DNA of 37,443 nt from Kiritimatiellia bacterium (GTDB taxonomy: Bacteria > Verrucomicrobiota > Kiritimatiellia > RFP12 > UBA1067). Location: positions 1 to 37,443 of the forward strand of contig JAFWKK010000043.1 of assembly GCA_017514235.1 (NCBI GenBank). Direction: 5' to 3'. The position numbers and the translations under genes are program-made. Shown here one piece after another: positions 1-8,122 of this stretch (position 1 is the stretch's first letter; the number at the start of each line of letters is the position of its first letter). Below the pieces are notes generated by a model. That model did no database searches, was not told where the DNA came from, and was given only the letters and a program-made list of their open reading frames with translations.

Positions 1-56
1 AATGCACAGGGGAAAGTTGTTTCATCGGATGATTCAGCAAGCCGTGACAATGCGCC

Positions 57-740
57 CTAAGTCAATAAAGGAGTTCTATGTCTCATCACCCAGAAAGGAC
101 GGCCCGGAATGTTAGGCCCGTCAATCAGCCACCCAGTTTTTCCTATCTTGACCTTGATAGTTCCCCTGCCACCGCTCTTTTTCTTAAAGTTGAAATACCC
201 AACGCGCCCATCACTCTTTTCGCTCTTCACGAAAGACCAGTCGCCGCTGGCACTGGCCGTGTACTTGACGCCGGCTTTCGTGACGGCCTGTCCGTTCACC
301 GTCAGCTTCAGCCAATTCTTTCCGTCGCTGTACTTCTTTATGCTGCAGGCAGCGTCCATAGCGCGCCGCCCGGTGGCAGGCATCGGGCAGTAATACAGCG
401 TACCGCCGACGAGTGCGCCATACCAGTAGTAGTACTTGTAGCCGAGCTTGGCCGACTTGTCCTTGTACGAGCGCGTCGACTTAGAGAACGTCTTGAGGAA
501 CTTCATCTTCTTGAGCTTCGACGTGCTGAGACTAGCCGAAGTACTCCTCAAGATGCCGTACTTCGTGGCGCCCTTGATGGCGCCCCACTTCACGAACACA
601 TAACCCTTGTTGCCTGTGGACGCGGAGATGTTTCCGCTCACCGCCTTGATGGAGACTGCCTCGCACACATTTGGCGCAAGCAGGGCGAATGCCGCAATTG
701 CGGAACACGTCAGGAAGGTTAGCGTCGATTTCAGTTTCAC
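57..740 (-). CDS. Small secreted protein, fibronectin III-like, unknown function
   Basis: 227 residues starting at a GTG, with an AAAGGG ribosome site about 8 bases upstream. The first 28 residues form a clear Sec signal peptide (basic MKLK, hydrophobic core, cut near CEA-VS). After it comes a segment resembling one strand-rich fibronectin type III-like unit (VFVKWGAIKGATKYGILRST, then YYYWYGALVGG). The rest is rich in lysine, glycine and aromatic residues with no catalytic motif I recognise. Two cysteines (CP near residue 118, ACS near 131) could pair. It is probably periplasmic or surface exposed. Its own promoter (TACAAT at 816-821) lies about 75 bases upstream, so it seems to be transcribed alone. 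GC content looks lower than in the enzyme genes around it. A function cannot be given; secreted fits well, FN3 is only a fold guess. Confidence 0.75.
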   Translation of the reverse strand: MKLKSTLTFLTCSAIAAFALLAPNVCEAVSIKAVSGNISASTGNKGYVFVKWGAIKGATKYGILRSTSASLSTSKLKKMKFLKTFSKSTRSYKDKSAKLGYKYYYWYGALVGGTLYYCPMPATGRRAMDAACSIKKYSDGKNWLKLTVNGQAVTKAGVKYTASASGDWSFVKSEKSDGRVGYFNFKKKSGGRGTIKVKIGKTGWLIDGPNIPGRPFWVMRHRTPLLT

Positions 741-815
741 GATGTAGCCCTTTCTTTTGGCGTTTTCGTCGTTTTAGGCCCCGGAATCCTCATCCAAAAC
801 CCTGCAACGCCGCAA

Positions 816-824
816 ATTGTACCA
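816..824 (-). promoter_or_regulatory. Extended -10 promoter, variant TGGTACAAT
   Basis: Read on the minus strand this is TGG-TACAAT, one base from the TGGTATAAT box seen five times elsewhere in the window. It lies about 75 bases before the GTG start of the small secreted protein and after the end of the receptor gene. No good -35 box is visible. The remaining intergenic bases (741-815 and 825-866) show no terminator or riboswitch. Confidence 0.5.
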
Positions 825-866
825 AATTTCCCAGAGCTTGGGAAGGGGCATGGGCGTTTTATGCGA

Positions 867-3023
867 TCAGAAGCGGCCGCGGATGCCGATTTCGAAAGTG
901 CGCGGTTCCCCGACGAAGCACTCGTAGTAGTGGCGCGACGTCTCGAAGTACTTTTCGCCGAAAATATTGCGAACGCCAAGCGTCAGGAACCACTCCTCGC
1001 CCCATTCGCCGGCACCGAACTTCGTGAACGGAACCGTCACGTTTGCATCGAATATGTTCGCCGGATCAAAGTACAGGTTGTCATCAACATATGCGCCGCG
1101 CATCGTGGCGTAGCTTTCGGAGCGGAACCGGTAGCCTAGGCCGACGGCGATCCCGTCAAGCGGTGCGACGGGAATGCGGTACGACGTGTTGAGCGTGAGC
1201 GCATTGCGGGGAGTCCTGGCGAAGTGCCGCGCCTTCTCACCGCGGTCCGCCGAATAGTCGGTGCAGTACGTGTAGGCGTACATGGCCATGACCGTCCAGT
1301 TCTCGGTGATGTCGCCGGTCGCAGAAAACTCAACGCCCTGCGAGCGGTTGTGTCCGTCGAAGTAGTACGTCTGGTTGTCGCTGTCTAGCACGGGGGTATT
1401 CTCCTGGTCGATGTTGAAGTACGACGCCGACAGCCACAGCTTGTTCACGGGACTGACCCTAAGACCTCCCTCGTACTGCGTCGCTCTCCAGGGGTCGGTC
1501 GGGCGGTTGCCGTCCGCATCCCGGTAGCCGAGCGTCGGGGTGCGCGTCTGCGAGACGTTGCCGAAGAAGACGAGCCAGTCGAGCGGCTGTACCGTGAGCC
1601 CTCCGCGCGGCGAGAACGCGAACTCACGCGCCGCGCAGTAGTGGGTCTCAGTCGTCGCGCCGGTGCGCCTGTTCACGCTCGACTGGTCGCTCGCTTCCTC
1701 CGTGAAGTAGTCATAGCGGATTCCGCCGAGCAACGTCACCCAGCCCCAGCCGAGCGAGTCCTGCGCAGTCGCGCCGTACCGCGACACCGGGGCGCCGAAC
1801 ACCGACGAATCGCGCCAGTACCAGTCGGGCTGGACGACGAACGAGTTCCTGAAGCCCCAAGGCAGCTCCTCCTTCGTGTAGACCGAGCGTGCGTAGGCGT
1901 TGAAGCTGCGGTTGAACCAGTGGCTTTCCGAAAATCCGCTCGTCATGTACTTCTTCCCCGAAGACCATTCGCCAGTCCTGTAGAAATTCTGCAACTCGGC
2001 CCCGCTTCCGTTGTACGGCTCGCGGGTGGTCTGCTCCATGTCCGAATACATGAACGCGCCGCCGAACTTCAGGAGCCAGTCTTCCGTCACCTGCCAATCT
2101 ACGTAAGGGTTCACCATCATGCCGGAGTATTTCGAGCGGTCGCCAGGCCGGCACGAGGACTCGCGCCAGCCGAAGCCGCCGGCGGGGCGGCCCCGCCACA
2201 CCGGAACCCCGATGTAGCTGGGCGAATCGGCGTCGACGAACATCGTCTTGACGCCGAACGTGACGTCGTCGGACGGCTTGGCGACAAACGACGGGGCAAG
2301 CGTCCACGCCTGGCGCGGACGCGCCCCTTCCTGCGAGCCGTGCGAGAGGTACTGCGGGGAATAGAGGTCGAACGACCCGACGAGCCGCAGCGCCATCGCA
2401 TCGTCCACGACCACCTCGTTCGCGTCGATAAGGCCGCGCTGCCGCCAGGTGCTGTTTCCGACGGACGTACTTTCCTGGAACTCGCGCACGCTCCTGTCGA
2501 GCTTCGCGCCCTTCAGGTACATGTTGATGGAGCCGCCGGCGCCGTTGTTGTTCTGCTGGGCGCCCATGCCGCCCGAGAGCGAGCCTATCGGCCCCTTCAC
2601 CACCTCGACGCGCTCCATCATGTACGGATCCATGAAAAGCCCGGCTCCGCGGCCGACCGGAATGATGCCGTCGAACGCAGGCTCCGTGCCGCCCATTCCG
2701 CGTATCGAGAATAGCCCCGGCTGGCGCACGAGAAGCGACGTTCCGCCTGTCTCGATGCCGGGCACGTTCCGCAGGAGGTCATTCATGTCCGTAGGGTTGC
2801 GCTCGCGTATGAAGTCTTGCGTGAGCGTGTCGACGACCGTCGGCGACAGCTCGGGCGGAAGGTCGGTGAACGTGGCCCCGCTAACGGTCTCTGGACGGTA
2901 CCGCGACAGCGCTCCGCCCTCCACTACAACGGTGCCAAGGTCGGCTACTACATTGGTTTCGCCGTCGGCGAAACAAAGGCCGGCAGCTGAAAACGCACAA
3001 GAGAACAGAATGACTTTCTTCAT
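867..3023 (-). CDS. TonB-dependent outer membrane receptor (FhuA/siderophore-receptor type)
   Basis: 718 residues. I start at the ATG at 3023, which gives a clean signal peptide (MKKVILFSCAFSAAGLCFA); an upstream TTG would put extra charged residues before it. A TonB-box-like stretch (DLGTVVVEG) follows at about residues 28-36. The plug domain runs to about residue 170, with the conserved RNPTDMNDLLRNVPGI, FSIRGMGG, MERVEVVKGP and GAGGSINMY blocks of siderophore-type receptors. The rest alternates aromatic beta strands and ends in phenylalanine (GIRGRF), the usual outer membrane insertion signal. It probably imports a ferric chelate or another scarce ligand with TonB/ExbB/ExbD energy, but the substrate cannot be read from sequence. 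It follows comM on the same strand with a 47-base gap holding no riboswitch; no transport or TonB genes are nearby. Confidence 0.93.
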   Translation of the reverse strand: MKKVILFSCAFSAAGLCFADGETNVVADLGTVVVEGGALSRYRPETVSGATFTDLPPELSPTVVDTLTQDFIRERNPTDMNDLLRNVPGIETGGTSLLVRQPGLFSIRGMGGTEPAFDGIIPVGRGAGLFMDPYMMERVEVVKGPIGSLSGGMGAQQNNNGAGGSINMYLKGAKLDRSVREFQESTSVGNSTWRQRGLIDANEVVVDDAMALRLVGSFDLYSPQYLSHGSQEGARPRQAWTLAPSFVAKPSDDVTFGVKTMFVDADSPSYIGVPVWRGRPAGGFGWRESSCRPGDRSKYSGMMVNPYVDWQVTEDWLLKFGGAFMYSDMEQTTREPYNGSGAELQNFYRTGEWSSGKKYMTSGFSESHWFNRSFNAYARSVYTKEELPWGFRNSFVVQPDWYWRDSSVFGAPVSRYGATAQDSLGWGWVTLLGGIRYDYFTEEASDQSSVNRRTGATTETHYCAAREFAFSPRGGLTVQPLDWLVFFGNVSQTRTPTLGYRDADGNRPTDPWRATQYEGGLRVSPVNKLWLSASYFNIDQENTPVLDSDNQTYYFDGHNRSQGVEFSATGDITENWTVMAMYAYTYCTDYSADRGEKARHFARTPRNALTLNTSYRIPVAPLDGIAVGLGYRFRSESYATMRGAYVDDNLYFDPANIFDANVTVPFTKFGAGEWGEEWFLTLGVRNIFGEKYFETSRHYYECFVGEPRTFEIGIRGRF

Positions 3024-3070
3024 ACGCCAATGTAAACGCCTCAATTCGCCACGCGGTTCAGTCGGCGGCG

Positions 3071-4618
3071 TCAGACCCAGAAGGCGCTGTCTCGCTCGTC
3101 CATCTTCCGGTAGGAAAGAGCGCCGAGGATGTCGTTTTCCCTTACGCTTTCGGATCCGTCAAGGTCGGCCATCGTCCGCGCGACGCGAAGGACCTTGTCG
3201 TAGGCGCGGGCGGACAGGCCGAGCCGCTCTATCAGGCGCACAAGCCGCTCCTTGTCGGCAGCCGAGAACCGGCAGGCGTCGCACAGGTAGCGGCTTCCGA
3301 CATCTGCGTTGGTGTGCACAGACGCCAGGCCCCGGTAGCGGGCTTCCTGAACCGCGCGGGCGCGGACGATGCGTTCGCGTATCGCGGCGCTCGGCTCGCC
3401 AGGATCCATAAGCGGCAACTGCCGCGCCGGCACCGGCGGCACCTCGATCTGAATGTCGATGCGGTCGAGCCGCGGACCCGACACCCGGCTCTGGTACTTC
3501 ATTATGGAGCGCGACGAGCAGCGACATGCGTGAGTGGTATCGCCATAATATCCACATGGACAAGGGTTCATCGCCGCGACGAGCATGAAGCGTGACGGGA
3601 AGTCGCATGCCGCAGCCGCTCTGGAGACGCCGACATGCCCGTCTTCCAGCGGCTGACGCAGAACCTCCAGCGCATTACGCGGGAACTCGGCGAACTCGTC
3701 TAGAAACAGGACGCCTCTGTGCGCCAGCGACACCTCGCCCGGCACCGGATGCGTGCCGCCGCCCAGCAGCCCTATGGCACTGACCGTGTGATGCGGAGCG
3801 CGAAAAGGTCGCCGCGTCACGACACCGCCGCCGCACTTCGCCGCACCGGCCACCGAATGTATGCGAGAGACCTCCAGCGCCTCTTCGACGGTGAGCGGCG
3901 GCAGTATGGACGGAATCCTCCGCGCGAGCATCGTCTTGCCCGAGCCAGGCGAGCCGATCATAAGAATGTTGTGGCCGCCTGCGACGGCGACTTCAATGGC
4001 CCGGCGGGCCTGCTCCTGCCCGCGCACGTCGGCGAAATCGTCGCCGCCGTCGCGCCCGCTGGCGACAAGCCCGGCAAGGTCAGTGCGGCAAGGCTCGATC
4101 TTCCGCTCGCCGTTCAGGTAGAGAACCGCCTCCTGAAGCGTGCGGACCGGAATGACGTCGATGCCGTCGACCACGCCAGCCTCTGCAGCGTTCTCCGCCG
4201 GCACCAGCACCGCACGACGGCCTATGCGCCGCATCTCCATGACAATCGGCAGAATGCCGCGAACGCGGCGCACCTCGCCAGATAGCGCAAGCTCGCCCGC
4301 AAGAGCGTATTCTCCCAGGCGCTCGTTGCGTATGCGCCCCGTCGCCCCGAGCAGGCAGACAGCGATCGGCAGGTCGTAGACCGGGCCCTCCTTCCGCACG
4401 TCGGCCGGGGCAAGGTTGACGGTAACGTCGTACTCCTTGCCCATAGCCAGGCCCTGGTTCCTGAGCGCCGAAGGTATGCGGTCGCGCGCTTCCTTCACGG
4501 CGGCGTCGGGCAACCCGACTATCGCGAACTGGCTCGTGCCTATCGTGGAAAACACCTCGATCTCGACCGTCTGCGCCTCCACGCCGGCCACAGTACCGCT
4601 ATAGCATTTCGCAAGCAT
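3071..4618 (-). CDS. comM: ComM/YifB family Mg-chelatase-like AAA+ ATPase
   Basis: 515 residues, matching the usual ~500 of ComM/YifB. The N-terminal domain (1-180) has the family's opening pattern (CYSGTVAGVEAQTVEIEV, IVGLPDAAVKEARDR), the lon-protease-like fold. The AAA+ module has Walker A GSPGSGKT (Lys228), the RAPHHTVSAIGLLGGG block, Walker B GVLFLDE, and the cysteine-rich NPCPCGYYGD...ACRCS segment typical of the family. The C-terminal domain contains LSARAYDKVLRVARTMADLD. Where studied, ComM is a hexameric helicase promoting branch migration during natural transformation. No other competence gene is in the window, so transformation here is unproven. The ATG at 4618 was chosen because the family N-terminus starts exactly there; longer in-frame sequence upstream has no homology-like features. 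Its promoter must lie in 4619-4760, shared with the divergent glycosyltransferase gene. Confidence 0.95.
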   Translation of the reverse strand: MLAKCYSGTVAGVEAQTVEIEVFSTIGTSQFAIVGLPDAAVKEARDRIPSALRNQGLAMGKEYDVTVNLAPADVRKEGPVYDLPIAVCLLGATGRIRNERLGEYALAGELALSGEVRRVRGILPIVMEMRRIGRRAVLVPAENAAEAGVVDGIDVIPVRTLQEAVLYLNGERKIEPCRTDLAGLVASGRDGGDDFADVRGQEQARRAIEVAVAGGHNILMIGSPGSGKTMLARRIPSILPPLTVEEALEVSRIHSVAGAAKCGGGVVTRRPFRAPHHTVSAIGLLGGGTHPVPGEVSLAHRGVLFLDEFAEFPRNALEVLRQPLEDGHVGVSRAAAACDFPSRFMLVAAMNPCPCGYYGDTTHACRCSSRSIMKYQSRVSGPRLDRIDIQIEVPPVPARQLPLMDPGEPSAAIRERIVRARAVQEARYRGLASVHTNADVGSRYLCDACRFSAADKERLVRLIERLGLSARAYDKVLRVARTMADLDGSESVRENDILGALSYRKMDERDSAFWV

Positions 4619-4755
4619 CCCTCTACTACCGTCCTTTCCGCCTTCTTCGCCGAAGACGCGGGTAGTATGGCAGAAAACCGAGTCCGGATGGTCACGGACC
4701 TGCCCTGATCGCGCCCTGTTTTCAAGGCACGGATCCGGTCCGCCCGGCGATTTTG

Positions 4756-4764
4756 TGGTATAAT
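4756..4764 (+). promoter_or_regulatory. Extended -10 promoter TGGTATAAT for the glycosyltransferase-plsY-mrp run
   Basis: Exact TGG-TATAAT with no -35 box 16-18 bases upstream, so an extended -10 type. The most upstream in-frame ATG (4763) lies inside the box and would be lost from an mRNA starting about 7 bases downstream. The next ATG at 4778 is therefore the more likely start, with a leader of only a few bases. Confidence 0.65.
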
Positions 4765-4777
4765 GCACGAAAACGCA

Positions 4778-6640
4778 ATGGCGGTTGACGAGAGATGGTC
4801 TGTCGTGAGGGAGACGGTCGGAAACGGCCGGCTCTCGGTCGTCATGCCGCTGTACCACCTTGCCGCGACGGCGGAGGCGAATCTCCGTGACGTGGCGGAC
4901 CTCTTCGAGCGGCATGGCGTCAGGGCGGAGCTGGTGCCGGTGGACGACGGCAGCGACGACGGGACGGACAGGATACTCGCCACCTACGCGGAAGCGACAC
5001 CTCCGGATTGGGCGACTTCGCTGCAGCACGTGACCATACGTCCGGTGATATGCCGCCGCAACGGCGGCAAGGGCGCGGCCCTTCGCGCAGGCTATGAGGC
5101 GTCCACGGGCGAATACGTGATGCTGCTCGACGGCGACCTCGACATCAAGCCCAGGCAAACCCCGGCGTTCTTCAGCGCAATAGTCTCCACCGGGGCCGAC
5201 ATCGTGGTCGGCTCGAAGCGTCACCCGCGCTCGAAAGTGCAGTACCCATGGCACCGGCGCATCGTCAGCTTCTGCTACTTCACGTTCGTAAGGTGGTTCA
5301 TCGGCCTGCCGATAACAGACACGCAGACTGGCATGAAGCTCTTTAAGCGCGGCGTTCTGGGCGAAGCGCTGGACCGCATGCTCGTAAAGACCTACGCCTT
5401 CGACCTGGAGCTTCTCGCGATCGCAGCAAGGAGAGGCGCGAAGATAACAGAGGCCCCGGTCGTCATACGCTTCGGGTCGAAGTTCGGTGCCCTCCGCCCT
5501 AACACCGTCCGCAGCATGGCCATCGACACGCTGGCAGTCTTCTACCGACTGAGGGTGCTGCGGTACTACGACCACTGCCAGGTTCCGGCGCGGCTCAGCC
5601 ATGCGCCGCTCGTCTCCGCAGTCATCGCGTGCCCCGGCGGCAGCCGGCTGCTAGACGAATGCCTCAAGGCCCTGAAGGAGCAGACCTACGACAAATGGGA
5701 GGCGATAGTGCTTCCGGACGGCGACGCCTCTTCCGCCGGAGCCGCCGGCGACTCGAGGATACGGTTCCTGCCGACAGGCAAGGTGCGTCCGGCGGAGAAG
5801 CGCAACCTCGGCATTCGCGAGGCGCGGGGCGAGATCGTGGCGTTCATAGACGACGACGCGTACCCGGAAGCCCACTGGCTCGAATATGCGGTCAAGTACT
5901 TCGGCGACGCGGACGTGGCGGCAGTTGGCGGCCCGGGCGTAACGCCGCCTGGGGACGGATATCTCGCGCGCCTCGGCGGCCGCGTGTACGACAACCTGCT
6001 CGTCTCCGGCAACTACCGCTACCGCTACAAGGCGGGCGGAATACGCCGCGACGTCGACGACTACCCGAGCTGCAACCTGCTGGTCCGCGCAGAGACGCTG
6101 CGCAAGATAGGCGGCTACCGCACGGACTTCTGGCCTGGCGAGGACACGCTGCTGTGCAAGGACATCGTGGACGGCGGAGGTCGCATCGTCTACGACCCGT
6201 GGGTCGTGGTCTTCCACCACAGGCGGCCGCTCTTCGGTCCGCACCTGCGCCAGCTCGGGCGCTATGCGTTCCATCGCGGCTACTTCGTACGGCGCTACCC
6301 GTCGAATTCGGCGCACCTCTCCTACTTCGTGCCCTCGCTGTTCGTGCTGTATCTCGCCGCCGCCGCGGCCCTCGCCTTCGTCCCGCAGCCAGGCTTCGTG
6401 TCGGACCGGCTTTTTCTCGCCTGGCGGTGGACGTTGGCGGCTCCGGCGATCGCGTATGCGACGCTCGTGCTGCTGACCTCCCTGTCGCCGAATCCGCTGA
6501 CGTGGCTCGTAACGGCGGCGGGCGTGTTCGCGACGCACGTCACATACGGAATCCGCTTCGTGCAAGGGCTATGCGCCAAGCGCGCGCCCTGCGAGTACAT
6601 CGGAAGGGACCACCCCGGCGAATGCGCCGCGGGAAAATGA
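4778..6640 (+). CDS. Tandem GT2 glycosyltransferase with C-terminal membrane helices
   Basis: About 620 residues holding two family-2 glycosyltransferase domains in one chain. Domain 1 (about 20-260) looks like dolichyl/polyprenyl-phosphate mannosyltransferases: LSVVMPLYHLAATAEANL, VDDGSDDGTDRI, RRNGGKGAALRAGYEA, the DXD-type LLDGDLDIKP, and DTQTGMKLF. Domain 2 (about 275-520) has its own nucleotide site (FIDDDAYPE), a CNLLVRAETLRKIGGY block and a GEDTLL acid pair, then three or four hydrophobic helices (about 525-610). It probably moves sugars onto a lipid carrier or a polysaccharide at the inner face of the membrane; donor and acceptor cannot be told. The start is uncertain: the ATG at 4763 sits in the promoter and a GTG at 4805 is also possible. 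plsY follows after 17 bases, so the two are probably co-transcribed. Confidence 0.85.
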   Translation: MAVDERWSVVRETVGNGRLSVVMPLYHLAATAEANLRDVADLFERHGVRAELVPVDDGSDDGTDRILATYAEATPPDWATSLQHVTIRPVICRRNGGKGAALRAGYEASTGEYVMLLDGDLDIKPRQTPAFFSAIVSTGADIVVGSKRHPRSKVQYPWHRRIVSFCYFTFVRWFIGLPITDTQTGMKLFKRGVLGEALDRMLVKTYAFDLELLAIAARRGAKITEAPVVIRFGSKFGALRPNTVRSMAIDTLAVFYRLRVLRYYDHCQVPARLSHAPLVSAVIACPGGSRLLDECLKALKEQTYDKWEAIVLPDGDASSAGAAGDSRIRFLPTGKVRPAEKRNLGIREARGEIVAFIDDDAYPEAHWLEYAVKYFGDADVAAVGGPGVTPPGDGYLARLGGRVYDNLLVSGNYRYRYKAGGIRRDVDDYPSCNLLVRAETLRKIGGYRTDFWPGEDTLLCKDIVDGGGRIVYDPWVVVFHHRRPLFGPHLRQLGRYAFHRGYFVRRYPSNSAHLSYFVPSLFVLYLAAAAALAFVPQPGFVSDRLFLAWRWTLAAPAIAYATLVLLTSLSPNPLTWLVTAAGVFATHVTYGIRFVQGLCAKRAPCEYIGRDHPGECAAGK

Positions 6641-6657
6641 CCTAGGGGAGACTTAAA

Positions 6658-7251
6658 ATGGAGAATTGGCTTGTCTGGACAGTCTGGCTCGCCGGAGCGT
6701 ATCTCGTCGGCTCCGTGCCGTTCGGCTACCTGATAGGACGCGCGCGCGGCGTGGACGTCCGCACCGTCGGGTCGAAGAACATCGGGGCCACCAACGTCTA
6801 CCGCACCGTCGGGAAAGGCTGGGGGCTGCTGGCGTTCCTTTGCGACTTCCTGAAGGGCTGCCTGCCGACGCTCGCCGCGCTGCGCTGGGGCGGAGGGAAC
6901 GAAAACCTGCCGGTCTGCGTAGGACTGGCCTGCGTCGTCGGCCATACGCTGACGGTGTTCATGCGATTCAGGGGCGGCAAGGGCGTGGCCACGGCGTTCG
7001 GCATGATGATCGCGCTCGCGCCATATCCGACGCTGGCGGCGTTCGGCGTGTTCGTAATTACGGTCTGGCTATCGCACTACATCTCGCTCGGCTCGATTCT
7101 CGCCGCCGCGACGCTGGGCGCGCTCGTGTGGTTCGTCGACTGCCTGCCGCTGCTGCGCGGGATCGCGACCGCCATCGCCGTCTTCGTCGTCGTCAAGCAC
7201 CGCTCGAACATCGTGCGGCTTGCCAAGGGCTGCGAGAACAAGATCTATTGA
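6658..7251 (+). CDS. plsY: Glycerol-3-phosphate acyltransferase PlsY
   Basis: 197 residues, the usual PlsY length. The acyl-phosphate:glycerol-3-phosphate acyltransferase makes lysophosphatidic acid, the first step of phospholipid synthesis, in the inner membrane. Hydrophobic helices alternate with the three family motifs: SVPFGYLIG then VGSKNIGATNVYRTVGKG near residues 40-57, GHTLTVFMRFRGGKGVATAFG near 98-118, and KHRSNIVRLAKGCE at the C-terminus. A GGGGAG ribosome site sits 8 bases before the ATG. It follows the glycosyltransferase by 17 bases and precedes mrp by 26. No plsX is here, although fabH and fabZ lie about 21 kb away. Confidence 0.96.
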   Translation: MENWLVWTVWLAGAYLVGSVPFGYLIGRARGVDVRTVGSKNIGATNVYRTVGKGWGLLAFLCDFLKGCLPTLAALRWGGGNENLPVCVGLACVVGHTLTVFMRFRGGKGVATAFGMMIALAPYPTLAAFGVFVITVWLSHYISLGSILAAATLGALVWFVDCLPLLRGIATAIAVFVVVKHRSNIVRLAKGCENKIY

Positions 7252-7277
7252 GAGGCTTTGAAAGGAAGCAACGGGAA

Positions 7278-8108
7278 ATGGCTGAAGAATGCAATCATGA
7301 CTGCTCGGCCTGCGGCAAGAGCTGCGCCGAGCGCAAGGGCGGAACAACGGATTTCGCGGCGCCGCTGAACGCGGCGTCCCGCGTCGGCAGGGTCATCGCC
7401 GTGGCAAGCGGCAAGGGCGGCGTCGGAAAGAGCTTCGTCACGACGATGTTGGCGGTCGCCGCGATGAAGCGAGGCCTCAGCGTCGGCATACTCGATGCCG
7501 ACGTAACCGGGCCTTCCATACCCAAGGCGTTCGGACTCTCCGGCGGCACCTACCGTTCCGACGACGGCATAGAGCCGTCTCTCTCCACGGGCGGCGTTCG
7601 CGTGATGTCGCTCAACATGCTCGTCGAGAACCCGTCCGACCCGGTCGTCTGGCGCGGACCGGTGATAGCGGGCGTGGTGAAGCAGTTCTGGACGGACGTG
7701 CACTGGGGCGAGCTGGACGTGCTGTTCGTTGACATGCCGCCCGGTACGGGCGACGTGCCGCTGACGGTCTTCCAGTCGCTGCCGGTGGACGGTGTCGTAG
7801 TCGTCTCCTCTCCGCAGGACCTGGTCGAGATGATAGTCTCGAAATCCGTAAAGATGGCCAGACTGATGCACAAGCCGGTGATCGGGCTGGTGGAGAACAT
7901 GAGCTACCTAAAGTGCCCGGACTGCGGCAAGGTACTGACCGTGTTCGGCGAGTCGCATGCGGCCGAGCTGGCGAAGCGCTTCTCGATTCCGCAGACGGTC
8001 CGCCTGCCGATCGACCCTTCGTTCTCCGCCGCGATCGACGCCGGTGCGGCAGAGACGATCGAAATTCCCGACTTCGACCGGTTCGCCGGCGACCTGCTCA
8101 AGTCCTGA
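7278..8108 (+). CDS. mrp: Mrp/NBP35-family P-loop ATPase, Fe-S cluster carrier
   Basis: 276 residues. The deviant Walker A GKGGVGKS spans 45-52; ILDADVTGPSIPKAFGL is switch I and VDMPPGTGD is Walker B. Near the C-terminus CPDC (Cys213, Cys216) is the pair that binds a bridging [4Fe-4S] cluster at the dimer interface. The N-terminus carries four more cysteines (5, 9, 12, 16), a compact version of the NBP35-style cluster seen in many anaerobes' Mrp proteins. Known family members carry Fe-S clusters to target apoproteins in the cytoplasm. There is no N-terminal MIP18 domain, in contrast to E. coli Mrp. Much upstream sequence is open in this frame, but the ATG at 7278 is preceded by AAGGAAG and begins the recognisable protein. 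It ends head-on against murJ, 10 bases away. Confidence 0.94.
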   Translation: MAEECNHDCSACGKSCAERKGGTTDFAAPLNAASRVGRVIAVASGKGGVGKSFVTTMLAVAAMKRGLSVGILDADVTGPSIPKAFGLSGGTYRSDDGIEPSLSTGGVRVMSLNMLVENPSDPVVWRGPVIAGVVKQFWTDVHWGELDVLFVDMPPGTGDVPLTVFQSLPVDGVVVVSSPQDLVEMIVSKSVKMARLMHKPVIGLVENMSYLKCPDCGKVLTVFGESHAAELAKRFSIPQTVRLPIDPSFSAAIDAGAAETIEIPDFDRFAGDLLKS

Positions 8109-8122
8109 CGGCGCGGCGTCAG
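8105..8122. terminator. Perfect stem-loop carrying both stop codons of mrp and murJ
   Basis: CTGACG-GCGCGG-CGTCAG: a 6-bp perfect stem with a 6-base loop. The mrp TGA is 8106-8108 and the murJ TGA (minus strand) is 8119-8121, each in one arm. It could act as a shared bidirectional terminator, but neither side has a T-tract, so intrinsic termination would be weak. Confidence 0.4.

Noticed and set aside
3024-3070. Cobalamin riboswitch or Fur box before the TonB-dependent receptor
   Set aside because: Only 47 bases separate the receptor from comM and I see no conserved riboswitch core or clear Fur-type palindrome.
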